43,173 nt of DNA, from positions 1 to 43,173 of the forward strand of contig CAYOFP010000017.1 of NCBI GenBank assembly GCA_964403505.1. The letters are read 5' to 3'. Positions 32,973 through 40,727 of the stretch are shown here, in pieces. The DNA comes from CAKSEI01 sp964403505 (lineage in GTDB: Bacteria > Bacillota > Clostridia > Oscillospirales > CAG-272). The notes under the pieces were generated by a model that had not been told where the DNA came from, did no database searches, and worked only from the letters and a program-made list of their open reading frames with translations. Made by a program: the position numbers and the translations under genes. The number at the start of each line of letters is the position of its first letter. Within the stretch, counting starts at the first letter, position 1.

Positions 32973-33335
32973 ATGAAGGCAAGAATACCGCAGGGGATGG
33001 GCGGCGGAAGCATGCAGTCCATGTTAAAACAGGCGCAGAAAATGCAGGAGGATATGATAGCGAAGCAGGCTGAGCTCGAGGAGAAGGAATACACCGTATC
33101 GGCCGGCGGCGGAGCAGTATCCGTTACCATAAACGGTAAAAAAGAGATAACAAAACTGAAAATAGACCCTGATATCGTTGATCCCGACGATGTCGAGACG
33201 CTCGAGGATATCATAACAGCCGGCTGTAATGAGGCGATAAAAATGGTCGAGAATACTTCCGCTGCCGAGATGGAAAAAATAACCGGCGCAATGGGCGGGA
33301 TGTCCGGCATGGGCGGATTCGGCGGTCTCTTTTAA
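32973..33335 (+). CDS. YbaB/EbfC family nucleoid-associated protein
   Basis: Small DNA-binding dimer, 120 residues. A glycine/methionine-rich start (IPQGMGGGSMQSMLKQAQKM) leads to the helical and beta core with EKEYTVSAGGGAVSVTINGKK and LKIDPDIVDPDDVETLEDII, the family hallmark. The tail GAMGGMSGMGGFGGLF is also typical. It sits between dnaX and recR, the conserved order. GAGGAGG in the end of dnaX serves as the ribosome site, and its stop overlaps the recR start by one base. Confidence 0.95.
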   Translation: MKARIPQGMGGGSMQSMLKQAQKMQEDMIAKQAELEEKEYTVSAGGGAVSVTINGKKEITKLKIDPDIVDPDDVETLEDIITAGCNEAIKMVENTSAAEMEKITGAMGGMSGMGGFGGLF

Positions 33336-33937
33336 TGAGTGAATATATAGCGCCTCTTGAGAGACTCATAGAGCAGTTCCGCTCGCTGAAGGGTATAGGA
33401 AAAAAGACAGCGACCCGTCTCGCTTTCTGCATACTTGACTTTACCGATGAGCAGACAGAGCGCTTTACCGATGCGGTGCTCGATGCAAAGCGCTCGATCA
33501 AGCAGTGCTCCCGTTGCTTTAATATCAGCGAGGGCGAGCTTTGCCCCGTATGCTCTGACGGACAGCGGGACGGATCTGTCGTTTGTGTGGTCGAGGATGC
33601 GAAGGCGGTCATGGCGTTTGAAAAGGTAAAGGAATATAACGGCGTGTATCACGTTTTGCACGGTATCATCTCACCCATGGACGGCGTCGGCCCGGAGCAG
33701 TTAAAAATAAAGGAGCTGATATCCCGTATTGCCGACGGTGGTGTGCGTGAGGTCATCCTCGCAACGAATCCTACGATCGAGGGTGAGACGACAGCTATGT
33801 ATATCTCAAAATTGCTAAAGCCCTTTGAGGTTAAGGTCACACGTCTCGCATACGGCGTTCCTGTTGGCGGTGATCTCGAATATGCCGATGAGGTAACTCT
33901 TTTCCGTGCGATGGAGGGCAGAAAGAATATGGAATAA
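33335..33937 (+). CDS. recR: Recombination protein RecR
   Basis: Helps load RecA in RecFOR gap repair. The 200-residue protein has a helix-hairpin-helix (LKGIGKKTATRLAF), a zinc finger with four Cys (CSRCFNISEGELCPVC) and a Toprim domain (SVVCVVEDAKAVMAFEKV and ATNPTIEGETTAMYI). Length is standard. It is the last gene of the dnaX operon, with a one-base TAATG overlap, and is followed directly by a terminator. Confidence 0.97.
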   Translation: MSEYIAPLERLIEQFRSLKGIGKKTATRLAFCILDFTDEQTERFTDAVLDAKRSIKQCSRCFNISEGELCPVCSDGQRDGSVVCVVEDAKAVMAFEKVKEYNGVYHVLHGIISPMDGVGPEQLKIKELISRIADGGVREVILATNPTIEGETTAMYISKLLKPFEVKVTRLAYGVPVGGDLEYADEVTLFRAMEGRKNME

Positions 33938-33964
33938 AGCGCTGATTTAATCGGCGCTTTTTTT
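33936..33964 (+). terminator. Terminator of the dnaX-ybaB-recR operon
   Basis: A 10-bp stem (AAAGCGCTGA with its complement, one G-U), 5-nt loop and seven T residues, overlapping the recR stop codon. Confidence 0.88.
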
Positions 33965-34127
33965 GACAACACCGCATAATTCTGACAGCACACTTGCTTG
34001 CATATTTTCCGTCATACTTCACAAATTTCGTCGGCAGAGGACTCTACTCTTGCCTCTTCAATTTGTTTTGTCTGACGAAAAATCTGTCGGCGCAATTGCA
34101 CCCTCAGAATTATGCGGCGTTGCCAAA
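33962..34127. repeat. MITE-like 166-bp imperfect inverted repeat
   Basis: The ends are near-perfect inverted repeats: left 33962-33985 and right 34104-34127 match over 24 bases with two mismatches (core CCGCATAATTCTGA with its complement). Internal segments also pair (ACAAATT with AATTTGT, AGAGG with CCTCT, ATTTTCCGTC with GACGAAAAAT). It has no coding capacity. T-runs flank both ends. Non-autonomous element or long hairpin; no second copy is seen in the window. Confidence 0.65.
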
Positions 34128-34146
34128 TGTTTTTTACCAAAACCTC

Positions 34147-34175
34147 TTGACAATATGCCGAAATGCGTATATAAT
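34147..34175 (+). promoter_or_regulatory. Promoter of the phospholipid operon
   Basis: A full consensus: TTGACA (34147-34152), 17-bp spacer, TATAAT (34170-34175). It gives a leader of about 95 nt. A second TATAAT at 34266-34271 lies only 4 nt before the first ATG and lacks a good -35. Confidence 0.85.
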
Positions 34176-34275
34176 AACTGTACTATAACGAATAGAACAG
34201 ATGTGTGTTATATCAAAATTAAGATTTTTTAAGAAAAAAATAAATATTTCTAACTAATTATATGATATAATATAG

Positions 34276-34896
34276 ATGTTTGATATGAAAAGAGGGAAGA
34301 AAATCAAAAAGCTGAATTTTGAAAGTAAACGACAAATATATATCTACGGCGTATCCGCATTTTGTATCGCCGGGATGGCCGTGATGTGTTTTATGCTGAT
34401 CAAGGCGTATTTTGACGGGAAGTTCGATTCGGTGGAGTCGCTGCAGGAGTATATCGCACGCTTCGGCTCATTCGGCCCTGTTGCTTTGATCTTTTTTCAG
34501 GTTTTTCAGGTGATCATACCTGTTTTACCGGGAATTCTGGGATGCGCTGCCGGTTCTGTGCTTTTCGGTCCTATCGCAGGATTCTGGTATAATTATATCG
34601 GGATAAGTGCAGGTTCGATCATTGCCTTTTTATTGGCAAGAAGATTCGGTAAGCCTTTGCTTGACGATCTTTTTCCGTCGGGACGGTATGACAAATGGTC
34701 TTCATGGGCGTCGAGGAGCAGGTCGTACACCGCATTTCTTTTTGCGGCAATGGTCTTGCCGCTTTTCCCGGACGATTATTTCTGCTATCTGACGGGTCTT
34801 ACGAAAATGACCGCACGGCGGTTTACATGGATAATTCTTTTGGGTAAGCCGTGGTGCATTCTGGCATACAGCTTTGGATTTTCACTGATAAAATAG
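34276..34896 (+). CDS. TVP38/TMEM64 family membrane protein
   Basis: Integral membrane protein, 206 residues, of the VTT (DedA-related) superfamily, whose members move lipids across bilayers. Seen: a first helix at about 22-45, the family core FFQVFQVIIPVLPGILGCAA, GPIAGFWYNYIGISAGSIIAF, and ARRFGKPLLDDLF, then a last helix near the end. It leads the operon with pssA, psd and a PAP2 protein, which fits a role in phospholipid handling. Start is ATG 34276 or 34285; neither has a ribosome site, and a -10-like TATAAT lies 4 nt before the first. Confidence 0.85.
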   Translation: MFDMKRGKKIKKLNFESKRQIYIYGVSAFCIAGMAVMCFMLIKAYFDGKFDSVESLQEYIARFGSFGPVALIFFQVFQVIIPVLPGILGCAAGSVLFGPIAGFWYNYIGISAGSIIAFLLARRFGKPLLDDLFPSGRYDKWSSWASRSRSYTAFLFAAMVLPLFPDDYFCYLTGLTKMTARRFTWIILLGKPWCILAYSFGFSLIK

Positions 34897-34907
34897 AGGA
34901 TCAAAAA

Positions 34908-35549
34908 ATGAAGCATGATATTAAATTATTAGGTTTTTATAATTATACCGTTGTTCTCACGTATATCGGGATGCTCAGCGGTTTTATGGGCGTGATATAT
35001 GCGTTTGAGAGCAATACATACGCAGCTGTTATATGTCTGATGATAGCAGGCTTTTGTGATATGTTTGACGGTGCAGTCGCCTCGACGAGGCAGAGAACAC
35101 ATGAAGAAAAGTGCTTCGGAATTCAGATCGATTCACTCAGCGACCTGATATGTTTCGGCGTACTTCCGGCTGTGCTCGTATACAGTATGAACGCTCCCGG
35201 CACAGTGGCGCTCGGTGTGTCCTGCCTGTATGTTTTGTGTGCGCTCATACGCCTCGCTTATTTCAACGTTGACGAGCAGGAACGGCAGAAGCGCAGCTCG
35301 GGCTCGAGAGAATTATATTACGGTATGCCCGTGACCATGTCGGCTTTGTTCACGCCGCTTCTTTACGGCGTATGTAATTTCTTCGAGTGGAGAGGCGGTG
35401 CAGTGCTCGGCGTACAGCTTTTCCTGCTTTCCGCACTGTTTTTGATACCTTTTCCGCTGAAAAAGCCGAAGTTTATCGGTAAAATATGTGTTTTGCTCTG
35501 CGGAATTGCCGAGGTCGTATTTGTCATTCTTGCGTGCGGGGATATATAA
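34908..35549 (+). CDS. pssA: CDP-diacylglycerol-serine O-phosphatidyltransferase
   Basis: Makes phosphatidylserine from CDP-diacylglycerol and serine in the membrane. The 213-residue protein has about six hydrophobic segments and the CDP-alcohol transferase motif at residues 51-79: Asp51, Asp54-Gly55, Ala58, then Gly71, Asp75 and Asp79. The Arg that normally follows Ala58 is Ser59 here, with Arg61 nearby. DSLSDLICFGVLPAVL is typical of the Gram-positive type II enzyme. The frame opens upstream, but AGAGGA sets the start at ATG 34908. The stop overlaps the psd start by one base; PssA and Psd act in sequence. Confidence 0.9.
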   Translation: MKHDIKLLGFYNYTVVLTYIGMLSGFMGVIYAFESNTYAAVICLMIAGFCDMFDGAVASTRQRTHEEKCFGIQIDSLSDLICFGVLPAVLVYSMNAPGTVALGVSCLYVLCALIRLAYFNVDEQERQKRSSGSRELYYGMPVTMSALFTPLLYGVCNFFEWRGGAVLGVQLFLLSALFLIPFPLKKPKFIGKICVLLCGIAEVVFVILACGDI

Positions 35550-36355
35550 TGCGTGCAGATCTCCTTTATACGAATGCTCCCGGGCGTATCATCATGAAGA
35601 TGATACAGAAAACGGGCGGGTTTAAGATCGTCTGCGCATATTTGCACAGCAGATTGTCAAAGCCGATGATCGCCTCGTATATCCAAAAAAACAATATCGA
35701 TATGAAGGATTTCGAGGGGCAAAGCTATCGGTCCTTTGCGGACTTTTTTGCCCGTAAAAAGGAAATAGGAGAGTTTTCTGCAGATGAAAAGGCGCTTGTC
35801 AGTCCGTGTGACAGTCTTCTGAGCGTTTATGAGATCGACGGTGAGATGCAGATCCCGATGAAGGGATCGCTGTACCGTATCAATGACCTTATCCCCGATA
35901 ATGATACTGCGGAGGTCTTTAAGGGCGGCTTGTGTATGATATTCCGCCTTGAAGCATCGGATTACCATCATTTTTGTGCGTGTGATGACTTAAAACAGGG
36001 GAAGGTGCATTTTATTCCCGGTGAGCTTCACAGCGTACAGCCGATCGCATGTGAGCGTTTTCCCGTATACCGCCTGAACCGCAGGTGGTGGAGTGCGCTC
36101 GAGACCGAGCATTTCGGCACTGCCGCACAGATAGAGATCGGTGCGATGGCAGTCGGCGGCGTGACTCACGTAGGCGAAAACAGAAAACTGAAAAAAGGCG
36201 AGGAAATGGGAAATTTCGAGCTTGCAGGCTCGACGATCGCTCTGCTTTTTACCGAGGATATGAAAAACAGATTTGATTTTTTGCCTTACCTCGGGCGGGA
36301 AGGCGAGATAAGAGTAAAAATCGGCGAGGAAATAGGAAAGATAAGGGATGAATAA
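35549..36355 (+). CDS. psd: Phosphatidylserine decarboxylase proenzyme
   Basis: Turns phosphatidylserine into phosphatidylethanolamine. The 268-residue precursor has Asp88 in SPCDSLLSVYEI, His140 or 141 in SDYHHFCA and the self-cleavage site Ser228 in FELAGSTIALLF (AGST instead of LGST), where the chain breaks and a pyruvoyl group forms. Start ATG 35549 shares its A with the pssA stop TAA. The neighbours pssA and a PAP2 protein complete a phospholipid operon. Family is certain. Confidence 0.95.
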   Translation: MRADLLYTNAPGRIIMKMIQKTGGFKIVCAYLHSRLSKPMIASYIQKNNIDMKDFEGQSYRSFADFFARKKEIGEFSADEKALVSPCDSLLSVYEIDGEMQIPMKGSLYRINDLIPDNDTAEVFKGGLCMIFRLEASDYHHFCACDDLKQGKVHFIPGELHSVQPIACERFPVYRLNRRWWSALETEHFGTAAQIEIGAMAVGGVTHVGENRKLKKGEEMGNFELAGSTIALLFTEDMKNRFDFLPYLGREGEIRVKIGEEIGKIRDE

Positions 36356-36971
36356 ACTCGGACTTAAAAAATATGAAACTCTACTTTTGCTGATAGCGGT
36401 CTCATATAATTTTTTTGTATATAATGTGAGCCGCCTCATTGCCGGCGGAAGGCATCACTATGATTTTACGACCGCTCTCGATGAGAAGATACCGTTTGTG
36501 CCGTGGATGATAGTGATATATTTCGGCTGTTATATCTTTTGGATAGTCAACTACATACTCGCCGTGAGATACGACCGTGCCGATGCAAAGCGTTTTTTCG
36601 CGGCACATATGATAGGCGAGACGGTATGTTTTCTTGCGTTTGTATTTCTGCCGACTACGATGGCACGTCCCGAACTGACGGGAGATTCTTTCTGGCATGC
36701 CGTGTGTGAGTTTTTGTATGATATTGATGCATCTGACAATCTTCTTCCGTCTATCCATTGCTTCGTGAGCTGGCTATGTTATATCGGCGTGAGAAAAAAT
36801 AAAAAACTACCTGCATGGTACCGATATTTTTCGCTTGTATTTGCGCTCGCCGTCTGTGTTTCAACGGTGACATTAAAACAACATGTGCTCGTCGACGTGT
36901 TTATCGGCGTAGCTCTTGCCGAAGTATCGTATCTGTTAGCAAAACCGGTATCAGGATTATTAAAAGGATAA
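36348..36971 (+). CDS. PAP2-family membrane phosphatase/transferase
   Basis: Membrane protein of 207 residues with five or six helices. Two of the acid-phosphatase motifs are visible: PSIHCFVSW (PSxH) and KQHVLVDVF, with His and Asp in the last helix pair. It belongs to the type 2 phosphatidic-acid phosphatase / inositolphosphotransferase-like superfamily and could dephosphorylate a lipid phosphate, or transfer a head group. It starts inside the end of psd (8-bp overlap), with AAGGG just before the ATG. The exact substrate is unknown. Confidence 0.85.
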   Translation: MNKLGLKKYETLLLLIAVSYNFFVYNVSRLIAGGRHHYDFTTALDEKIPFVPWMIVIYFGCYIFWIVNYILAVRYDRADAKRFFAAHMIGETVCFLAFVFLPTTMARPELTGDSFWHAVCEFLYDIDASDNLLPSIHCFVSWLCYIGVRKNKKLPAWYRYFSLVFALAVCVSTVTLKQHVLVDVFIGVALAEVSYLLAKPVSGLLKG

Positions 36972-37000
36972 AAAACAAGGCGGGTGACCGCCTTGTTTTT
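36971..37000. terminator. Bidirectional terminator between PAP2 and rhamnosidase genes
   Basis: A 13-bp perfect stem (AAAAACAAGGCGG with its complement) with a GTGA loop and T-rich ends; the stop codon of the minus-strand gene overlaps its edge. Confidence 0.88.
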
Positions 37001-39185
37001 ATCTTGCTATGCTGTATAAATACTTACCTTTGCCGACCGTTTCGGTAAATCCGTTTGGAAGTTCGATTTCAGCTGTCGTGCCGTCGGGAATGTCTATCTC
37101 GAAGCATATCATATCGTTCTTGTAGTACCATGCGCTCTCGAGCTTGCCGTGACGTGTTTCGATCGAGGCACGGAGGTGACCGAGACGCTCGTCTGTGTAC
37201 GGGCGCACGCTGACGTGCTTGTAGCCTGCGCCGTCCTCGAGGCATTTGATGCCTGCGCACACGCCGAATATCCAATCGTAGACTGCGCCGTAGGCATAGT
37301 GATTAAATGAATTCATGGCGTCGCTCCACATCGTGCCGTCCGCACGCATGCCGTCCCAATGCTCCCACATGGTCGTAGCACCGAGATTTACGGAGTATAA
37401 CCATGAGGGAAATCCCTCTTCGAGCCACAGATTATATGCGAGGTCGGAATATCCGCCCTTTGTCAGTGCATGTAAGAGACACGGCGTGCCGACAAATCCG
37501 GTGTTCAGTTTACCGCCGTTTTCCCTGATAAGCTCCGCAAGACCGTCTGCGGTCTTTTTTTCATCCGTGCAAAGTCCGAAATGTATTGCGAGGGCATATG
37601 CCGTCTGTGTACGGCAGACGGGCAGTCCGTTTTCAAAAAATCTGTCATGCAGTGCGTTTACTATGTTTTTGTGCAGTTCACGGTACTCGCTCATGTCTTT
37701 GTCCAAAGCCTCACCGGCTTTTACGAAAAGGGAAGTAGAGTGCGCATAGTAACAGGAGGCGATAAAATCCTTCGGCGTCAGACCCTCTTCGCTTCCGCCG
37801 TCCATGGCGAGCCAATCGCCGTAATGGCCTCCGCCAAGCCATAAAAACTCCTCATCGCCTGCGCGGTGTATAAACTCTATCCACTTGTGCATGCTCTCGT
37901 ACTGCCGCTCGAGTATTTCGGTATTTCCGTATGCGAGGTATACCTCCCATGGGCAAATGACCGCAGCATCCCCCCATGCTGCAGAGCACCGCATACTTTT
38001 CCATGCGATTTTCGGCAGAGGAGCGAAACCCACTACGCCGCCGTCGTGGTCGTCCTGCACGATCGCAAGGTCGGCAAGCCACTTGATAAAGAAACGCTCG
38101 ACGTCATAGTTTATTGCGGCGGTGCGCACAAATACCTGTGCATCTCCCGTCCAGGCGAGGCGCTCGTCCCGTTGGGGGCAGTCGGTGGGGATGTCGATAT
38201 AGTTGCTTTTCTGACCCCATATGATATTGTGATAAAGCTGATTGATTTTTTTGTTTCCGCACTCGAAATAACCCGTGCGCTTCATATCCGTATGAACGGC
38301 GACCGCCGTGAAAGCGTCGGGGTCGACCTCGTCAAAGGGGTATTCGTCGATGCGTATATATCGAAACCCCTGCCAGGAAAAGAGCGGATGAAAGCATTCT
38401 TCTCCGCTGCCTGCGAAGGTATATGAGCACTGTTCTTTTGCCGTTCTTAAATTCTTGGTATAGAAATTGCCGTCACGGTCGAGTATTTCAGCATGACTTA
38501 TAGTGAGCCTTGCGCCACGGGGGGCGCTCATTCTTATCTCGACATAACCTGCGAGGTTCTGTCCGAAGTCTATGATTCTCTCGCCGTTCGGTGCGACGAA
38601 ATATTTTGCCGGACGGATACGTTCCTGCTCACGTACCGCTTCGCACTGCTGGGGAACGAGAGTGGGTTTTTCCTCGGGGTCGACGACGGCATGGCCGAAT
38701 TCTTCTTTTTTTCTTGTGGCGTCTATGATATCGCCGTCATAGATCTGCGAGTGAACGATATATGAGGAACGTACCGTCGTGTTCTCATCGGAAACGAAGG
38801 ATTCTTTCGTGCCGTCAGTGTATGTGACGTCGAGCGAGTATATGATGCTTTTGTGGTCAGACATATTGTGATTCATCAGGCTGAATGCGATCTCGCCGAT
38901 CGCCCATCCTTCACCGCATAAAATGCATAATTCGTTTTCGCCGGCCTTTAAGCCGTTTATCTCGTATGTCTGATATTGCACTCTTGCCGTATATTGCGTC
39001 CAACCCGGCGCAAAAAGTGCATCGCCGATGCGCTCGCCGTTCAGATACGGTATGTACATGCCTGCGGCGCTTGCGGTGAGCGTCGCACGCTCGATATCCT
39101 TTTTTATTTCTATCTTGCGGTAAAATTCCTCACACCCTTTATCGCACGGCACGGGAGATTTTATCCATTTCGCATCGTTAAACAT
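36999..39185 (-). CDS. Alpha-L-rhamnosidase (GH78)
   Basis: Releases L-rhamnose from plant glycosides or polysaccharides. Order in 728 residues: N-terminal beta domains with carbohydrate-binding look (about 1-300; GRRIDFGQN-like IIDFGQNLAGYVEI near 205), then an (alpha/alpha)6 barrel (about 310-660) and a C-terminal beta domain. The catalytic signatures are DCPQRDERLAWTGD (Glu341 candidate acid) and TTMWEHWDG (Glu608 candidate base). There is no signal peptide, so it acts in the cytoplasm on imported oligosaccharides. AAAGGAG sets ATG 39185. It is alone: no rhamnose-use genes or transporter adjoin. Confidence 0.92.
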   Translation of the reverse strand: MFNDAKWIKSPVPCDKGCEEFYRKIEIKKDIERATLTASAAGMYIPYLNGERIGDALFAPGWTQYTARVQYQTYEINGLKAGENELCILCGEGWAIGEIAFSLMNHNMSDHKSIIYSLDVTYTDGTKESFVSDENTTVRSSYIVHSQIYDGDIIDATRKKEEFGHAVVDPEEKPTLVPQQCEAVREQERIRPAKYFVAPNGERIIDFGQNLAGYVEIRMSAPRGARLTISHAEILDRDGNFYTKNLRTAKEQCSYTFAGSGEECFHPLFSWQGFRYIRIDEYPFDEVDPDAFTAVAVHTDMKRTGYFECGNKKINQLYHNIIWGQKSNYIDIPTDCPQRDERLAWTGDAQVFVRTAAINYDVERFFIKWLADLAIVQDDHDGGVVGFAPLPKIAWKSMRCSAAWGDAAVICPWEVYLAYGNTEILERQYESMHKWIEFIHRAGDEEFLWLGGGHYGDWLAMDGGSEEGLTPKDFIASCYYAHSTSLFVKAGEALDKDMSEYRELHKNIVNALHDRFFENGLPVCRTQTAYALAIHFGLCTDEKKTADGLAELIRENGGKLNTGFVGTPCLLHALTKGGYSDLAYNLWLEEGFPSWLYSVNLGATTMWEHWDGMRADGTMWSDAMNSFNHYAYGAVYDWIFGVCAGIKCLEDGAGYKHVSVRPYTDERLGHLRASIETRHGKLESAWYYKNDMICFEIDIPDGTTAEIELPNGFTETVGKGKYLYSIAR

Positions 39186-39222
39186 GATATGACTCCTTTT
39201 GTTTTCGAGTTTCGTCAAGCTA

Positions 39223-39251
39223 ATTTTATCATATAATATTCCTCTTTACAA
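39223..39251 (-). promoter_or_regulatory. Rhamnosidase promoter
   Basis: TTGTAA (39251-39246), a 17-bp spacer and TAAAAT (39228-39223). No inverted repeat for a sugar regulator is obvious here. Confidence 0.6.
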
Positions 39252-39261
39252 TATAAAACAA

Positions 39262-39297
39262 AGAAAAACCACCTTATCGGAGAAAATGATAAGGTGG
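39262..39297 (-). terminator. Terminator of the DUF2089-like operon
   Basis: A 10-bp perfect stem (CCACCTTATC with its complement) and 9-nt loop, with a T-run on the minus strand. The 100 bp between it and the stop codon at 39397 hold nothing that I can identify. Confidence 0.75.
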
Positions 39298-39396
39298 GAT
39301 TTGTTTTGGCTTAAAATTTAACCTTTTCAAAAATTATTATTCTTCCATAACAAATGATAAAAGAACGATATTATAATTAAAACTAAATTAAACATA

Positions 39397-39735
39397 TTAT
39401 TTCAAAAGCTCTTTACAGTATTTGATTTCATCGTTTGTAAACAGTATGTGATAGGCAGGCTTTATTACCGAGTGTTCCATTGAAAGGTCCGTTCTGCCCA
39501 TTAACAACAGGGTGCTGAAACCCTCCGAGGGTTCACCGGTCGAAATAGCTTTGTGTATCAATTCTTTTGCCGTTTCCACTCTGCCTTTATTCGATACCAT
39601 TTGGATAAATCTTGCCGGATGATACTGACATTCTTTTTTTGCAAGGTTTGCTTTATCGATAAGCTCCTTAGAAAATTCCTTTTTTAAACTTTCAACATAT
39701 GGGTCTTCCTGCTTTTTAGTCGGTTGTGTATACAT
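39397..39735 (-). CDS. Small protein with a conserved RFIQMVSxxG domain
   Basis: A 112-residue soluble protein. The second half (ARFIQMVSNKGRVETAKELI, then SEGFSTLLLMGRTDLSMEHS and FTNDEIKYCKELL) resembles a short domain that I recall from proteins near restriction or HNH-nuclease genes, but I cannot name it. The first 35 residues are charged and helical. It lies 3 bp after the DUF2089-like gene, with its ribosome site probably within the end of that gene, so the two form one unit. Function unknown. Confidence 0.65.
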   Translation of the reverse strand: MYTQPTKKQEDPYVESLKKEFSKELIDKANLAKKECQYHPARFIQMVSNKGRVETAKELIHKAISTGEPSEGFSTLLLMGRTDLSMEHSVIKPAYHILFTNDEIKYCKELLK

Positions 39736-39738
39736 AGA

Positions 39739-40530
39739 TTATGTTTCCGCCTTTCCTTGACCTGCTCGTAATAGTTTATAACTCGCAGTCAACTCAATAT
39801 ATCCGCGACAATTTCTTGCAATATCCGCCCATTCCAGTATAGCCGCCATTATAAAAACAGGATCAAATGTAGATTCACCGTGTCTTTTTTTGAGAGATTT
39901 CGTTGCGATTTCATACAGTACGGTGCCGGGAACGCATTTGCCGTATCCGACTTTATCTTCTTTGTTTCTGCCAACACCTTTTTTCGCACGACCGTTATGG
40001 GAGAGAAGAAGATCAACGATATCGTCAAAAACCGTGTATTTATATTTAGCTTGGCAGTTATTCAGCTTATTGCTTGTGAAAGATTTGCCGTCATTCAGCG
40101 CTATGACCTTGCACGACTTGCCGCCAAACTGTGGGATGGTTATTACGCCGTTATTCTCATATAATTTCTTTTTTATGATGTCTGATGCGTTTACAGTGCT
40201 TTCAATATTTGAATAGATGCTCATGTCGATCTGTTCCTCTAAAATTTGTTCGTTTGAGTTTTCTTCCATAAAGCCAAGTGTTATTAAAAGGTTGTCGAAT
40301 CTTTTCTTGACAGTTGGATATGATTGATTTAATATAGCGCAGGTATCTTTGATGTTTCCTTTGCACTTTAAAAAAGTGTCGAGAAACTCTCTTTGATCAT
40401 CCGAGAGATAATCATACGGCGAAAGCGGTTCGCTAACCGGGAATTCTGCACCGCATTTTAAGCAGGCGAGCCTGTTGGTCTTTAATTTTTCGCTGCAAAC
40501 GGGACATATTCCTGAATTTAAGTAATTCAT
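39739..40530 (-). CDS. DUF2089-like zinc-ribbon/HTH regulator with a C-terminal domain
   Basis: A 263-residue protein. The start has a zinc ribbon (CPVCSEKLKTNRLACLKCGA; Cys at about 9, 12, 23 and 26). Residues about 35-85 form a helix-turn-helix (LSDDQREFLDTFLKCKGNIK, YPTVKKRFDNLL), which together match DUF2089. About 180 more residues include FGGKSCKVIALNDGKSF, a segment with KGVGRNKEDKVGYGKCVPG and FDPVFIMAAILEWADIARN; I cannot assign these. AGGAGGT sets ATG 40530. Tandem ACTAGT-containing repeats sit at its promoter, so it may regulate itself. Confidence 0.72.
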   Translation of the reverse strand: MNYLNSGICPVCSEKLKTNRLACLKCGAEFPVSEPLSPYDYLSDDQREFLDTFLKCKGNIKDTCAILNQSYPTVKKRFDNLLITLGFMEENSNEQILEEQIDMSIYSNIESTVNASDIIKKKLYENNGVITIPQFGGKSCKVIALNDGKSFTSNKLNNCQAKYKYTVFDDIVDLLLSHNGRAKKGVGRNKEDKVGYGKCVPGTVLYEIATKSLKKRHGESTFDPVFIMAAILEWADIARNCRGYIELTASYKLLRAGQGKAET

Positions 40531-40549
40531 TTCACTACCTCCTGTAATT

Positions 40550-40610
40550 ATAGTATCATAAAGTTTCACACTTGTCAATACTAGTGTTTAAAAAAATTAA
40601 ATACTAGTGT
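40550..40610 (-). promoter_or_regulatory. Promoter of the DUF2089-like operon with two direct repeats (candidate operators)
   Basis: TTGACA (40578-40573), a 17-bp spacer and TACTAT (40555-40550). Two identical 11-bp copies of AATACTAGTGT lie at 40577-40587 and 40600-40610, 23 bp apart, so about two helix turns and the same face. The first touches the -35 box. Confidence 0.65.
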
Positions 40611-40669
40611 ATTATTGCGCAGAAGAAACACCCTATTATACTTAAGGTAATATCCCGGCATCTTTTTTC

Positions 40670-40698
40670 TTGCATATACGCTCAAATTATGGTATCAT
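40670..40698 (+). promoter_or_regulatory. pcrA promoter with extended -10
   Basis: TTGCAT (40670-40675), a 17-bp spacer and TATCAT (40693-40698) preceded by TGG. Confidence 0.7.
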
Positions 40699-40727
40699 AT
40701 TAGATGCAAAAAGAAAGGGATAATAAA

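Noticed and set aside
37866..38426. 186-codon plus-strand frame opposite the rhamnosidase gene
   Set aside because: The GH78 signatures lie on the other strand in this stretch; the frame is a by-product of codon use.
40577..40610. Two identical 11-bp repeats considered as the start of a CRISPR array
   Set aside because: Only two copies, too short, and placed at a promoter. They fit operators much better. No other array is seen.
40620..40727. ATG at 40704 as the pcrA start
   Set aside because: It lies 5 nt after the -10 box, at the likely transcription start, and has no ribosome site; ATG 40728 has AAAGGGA.
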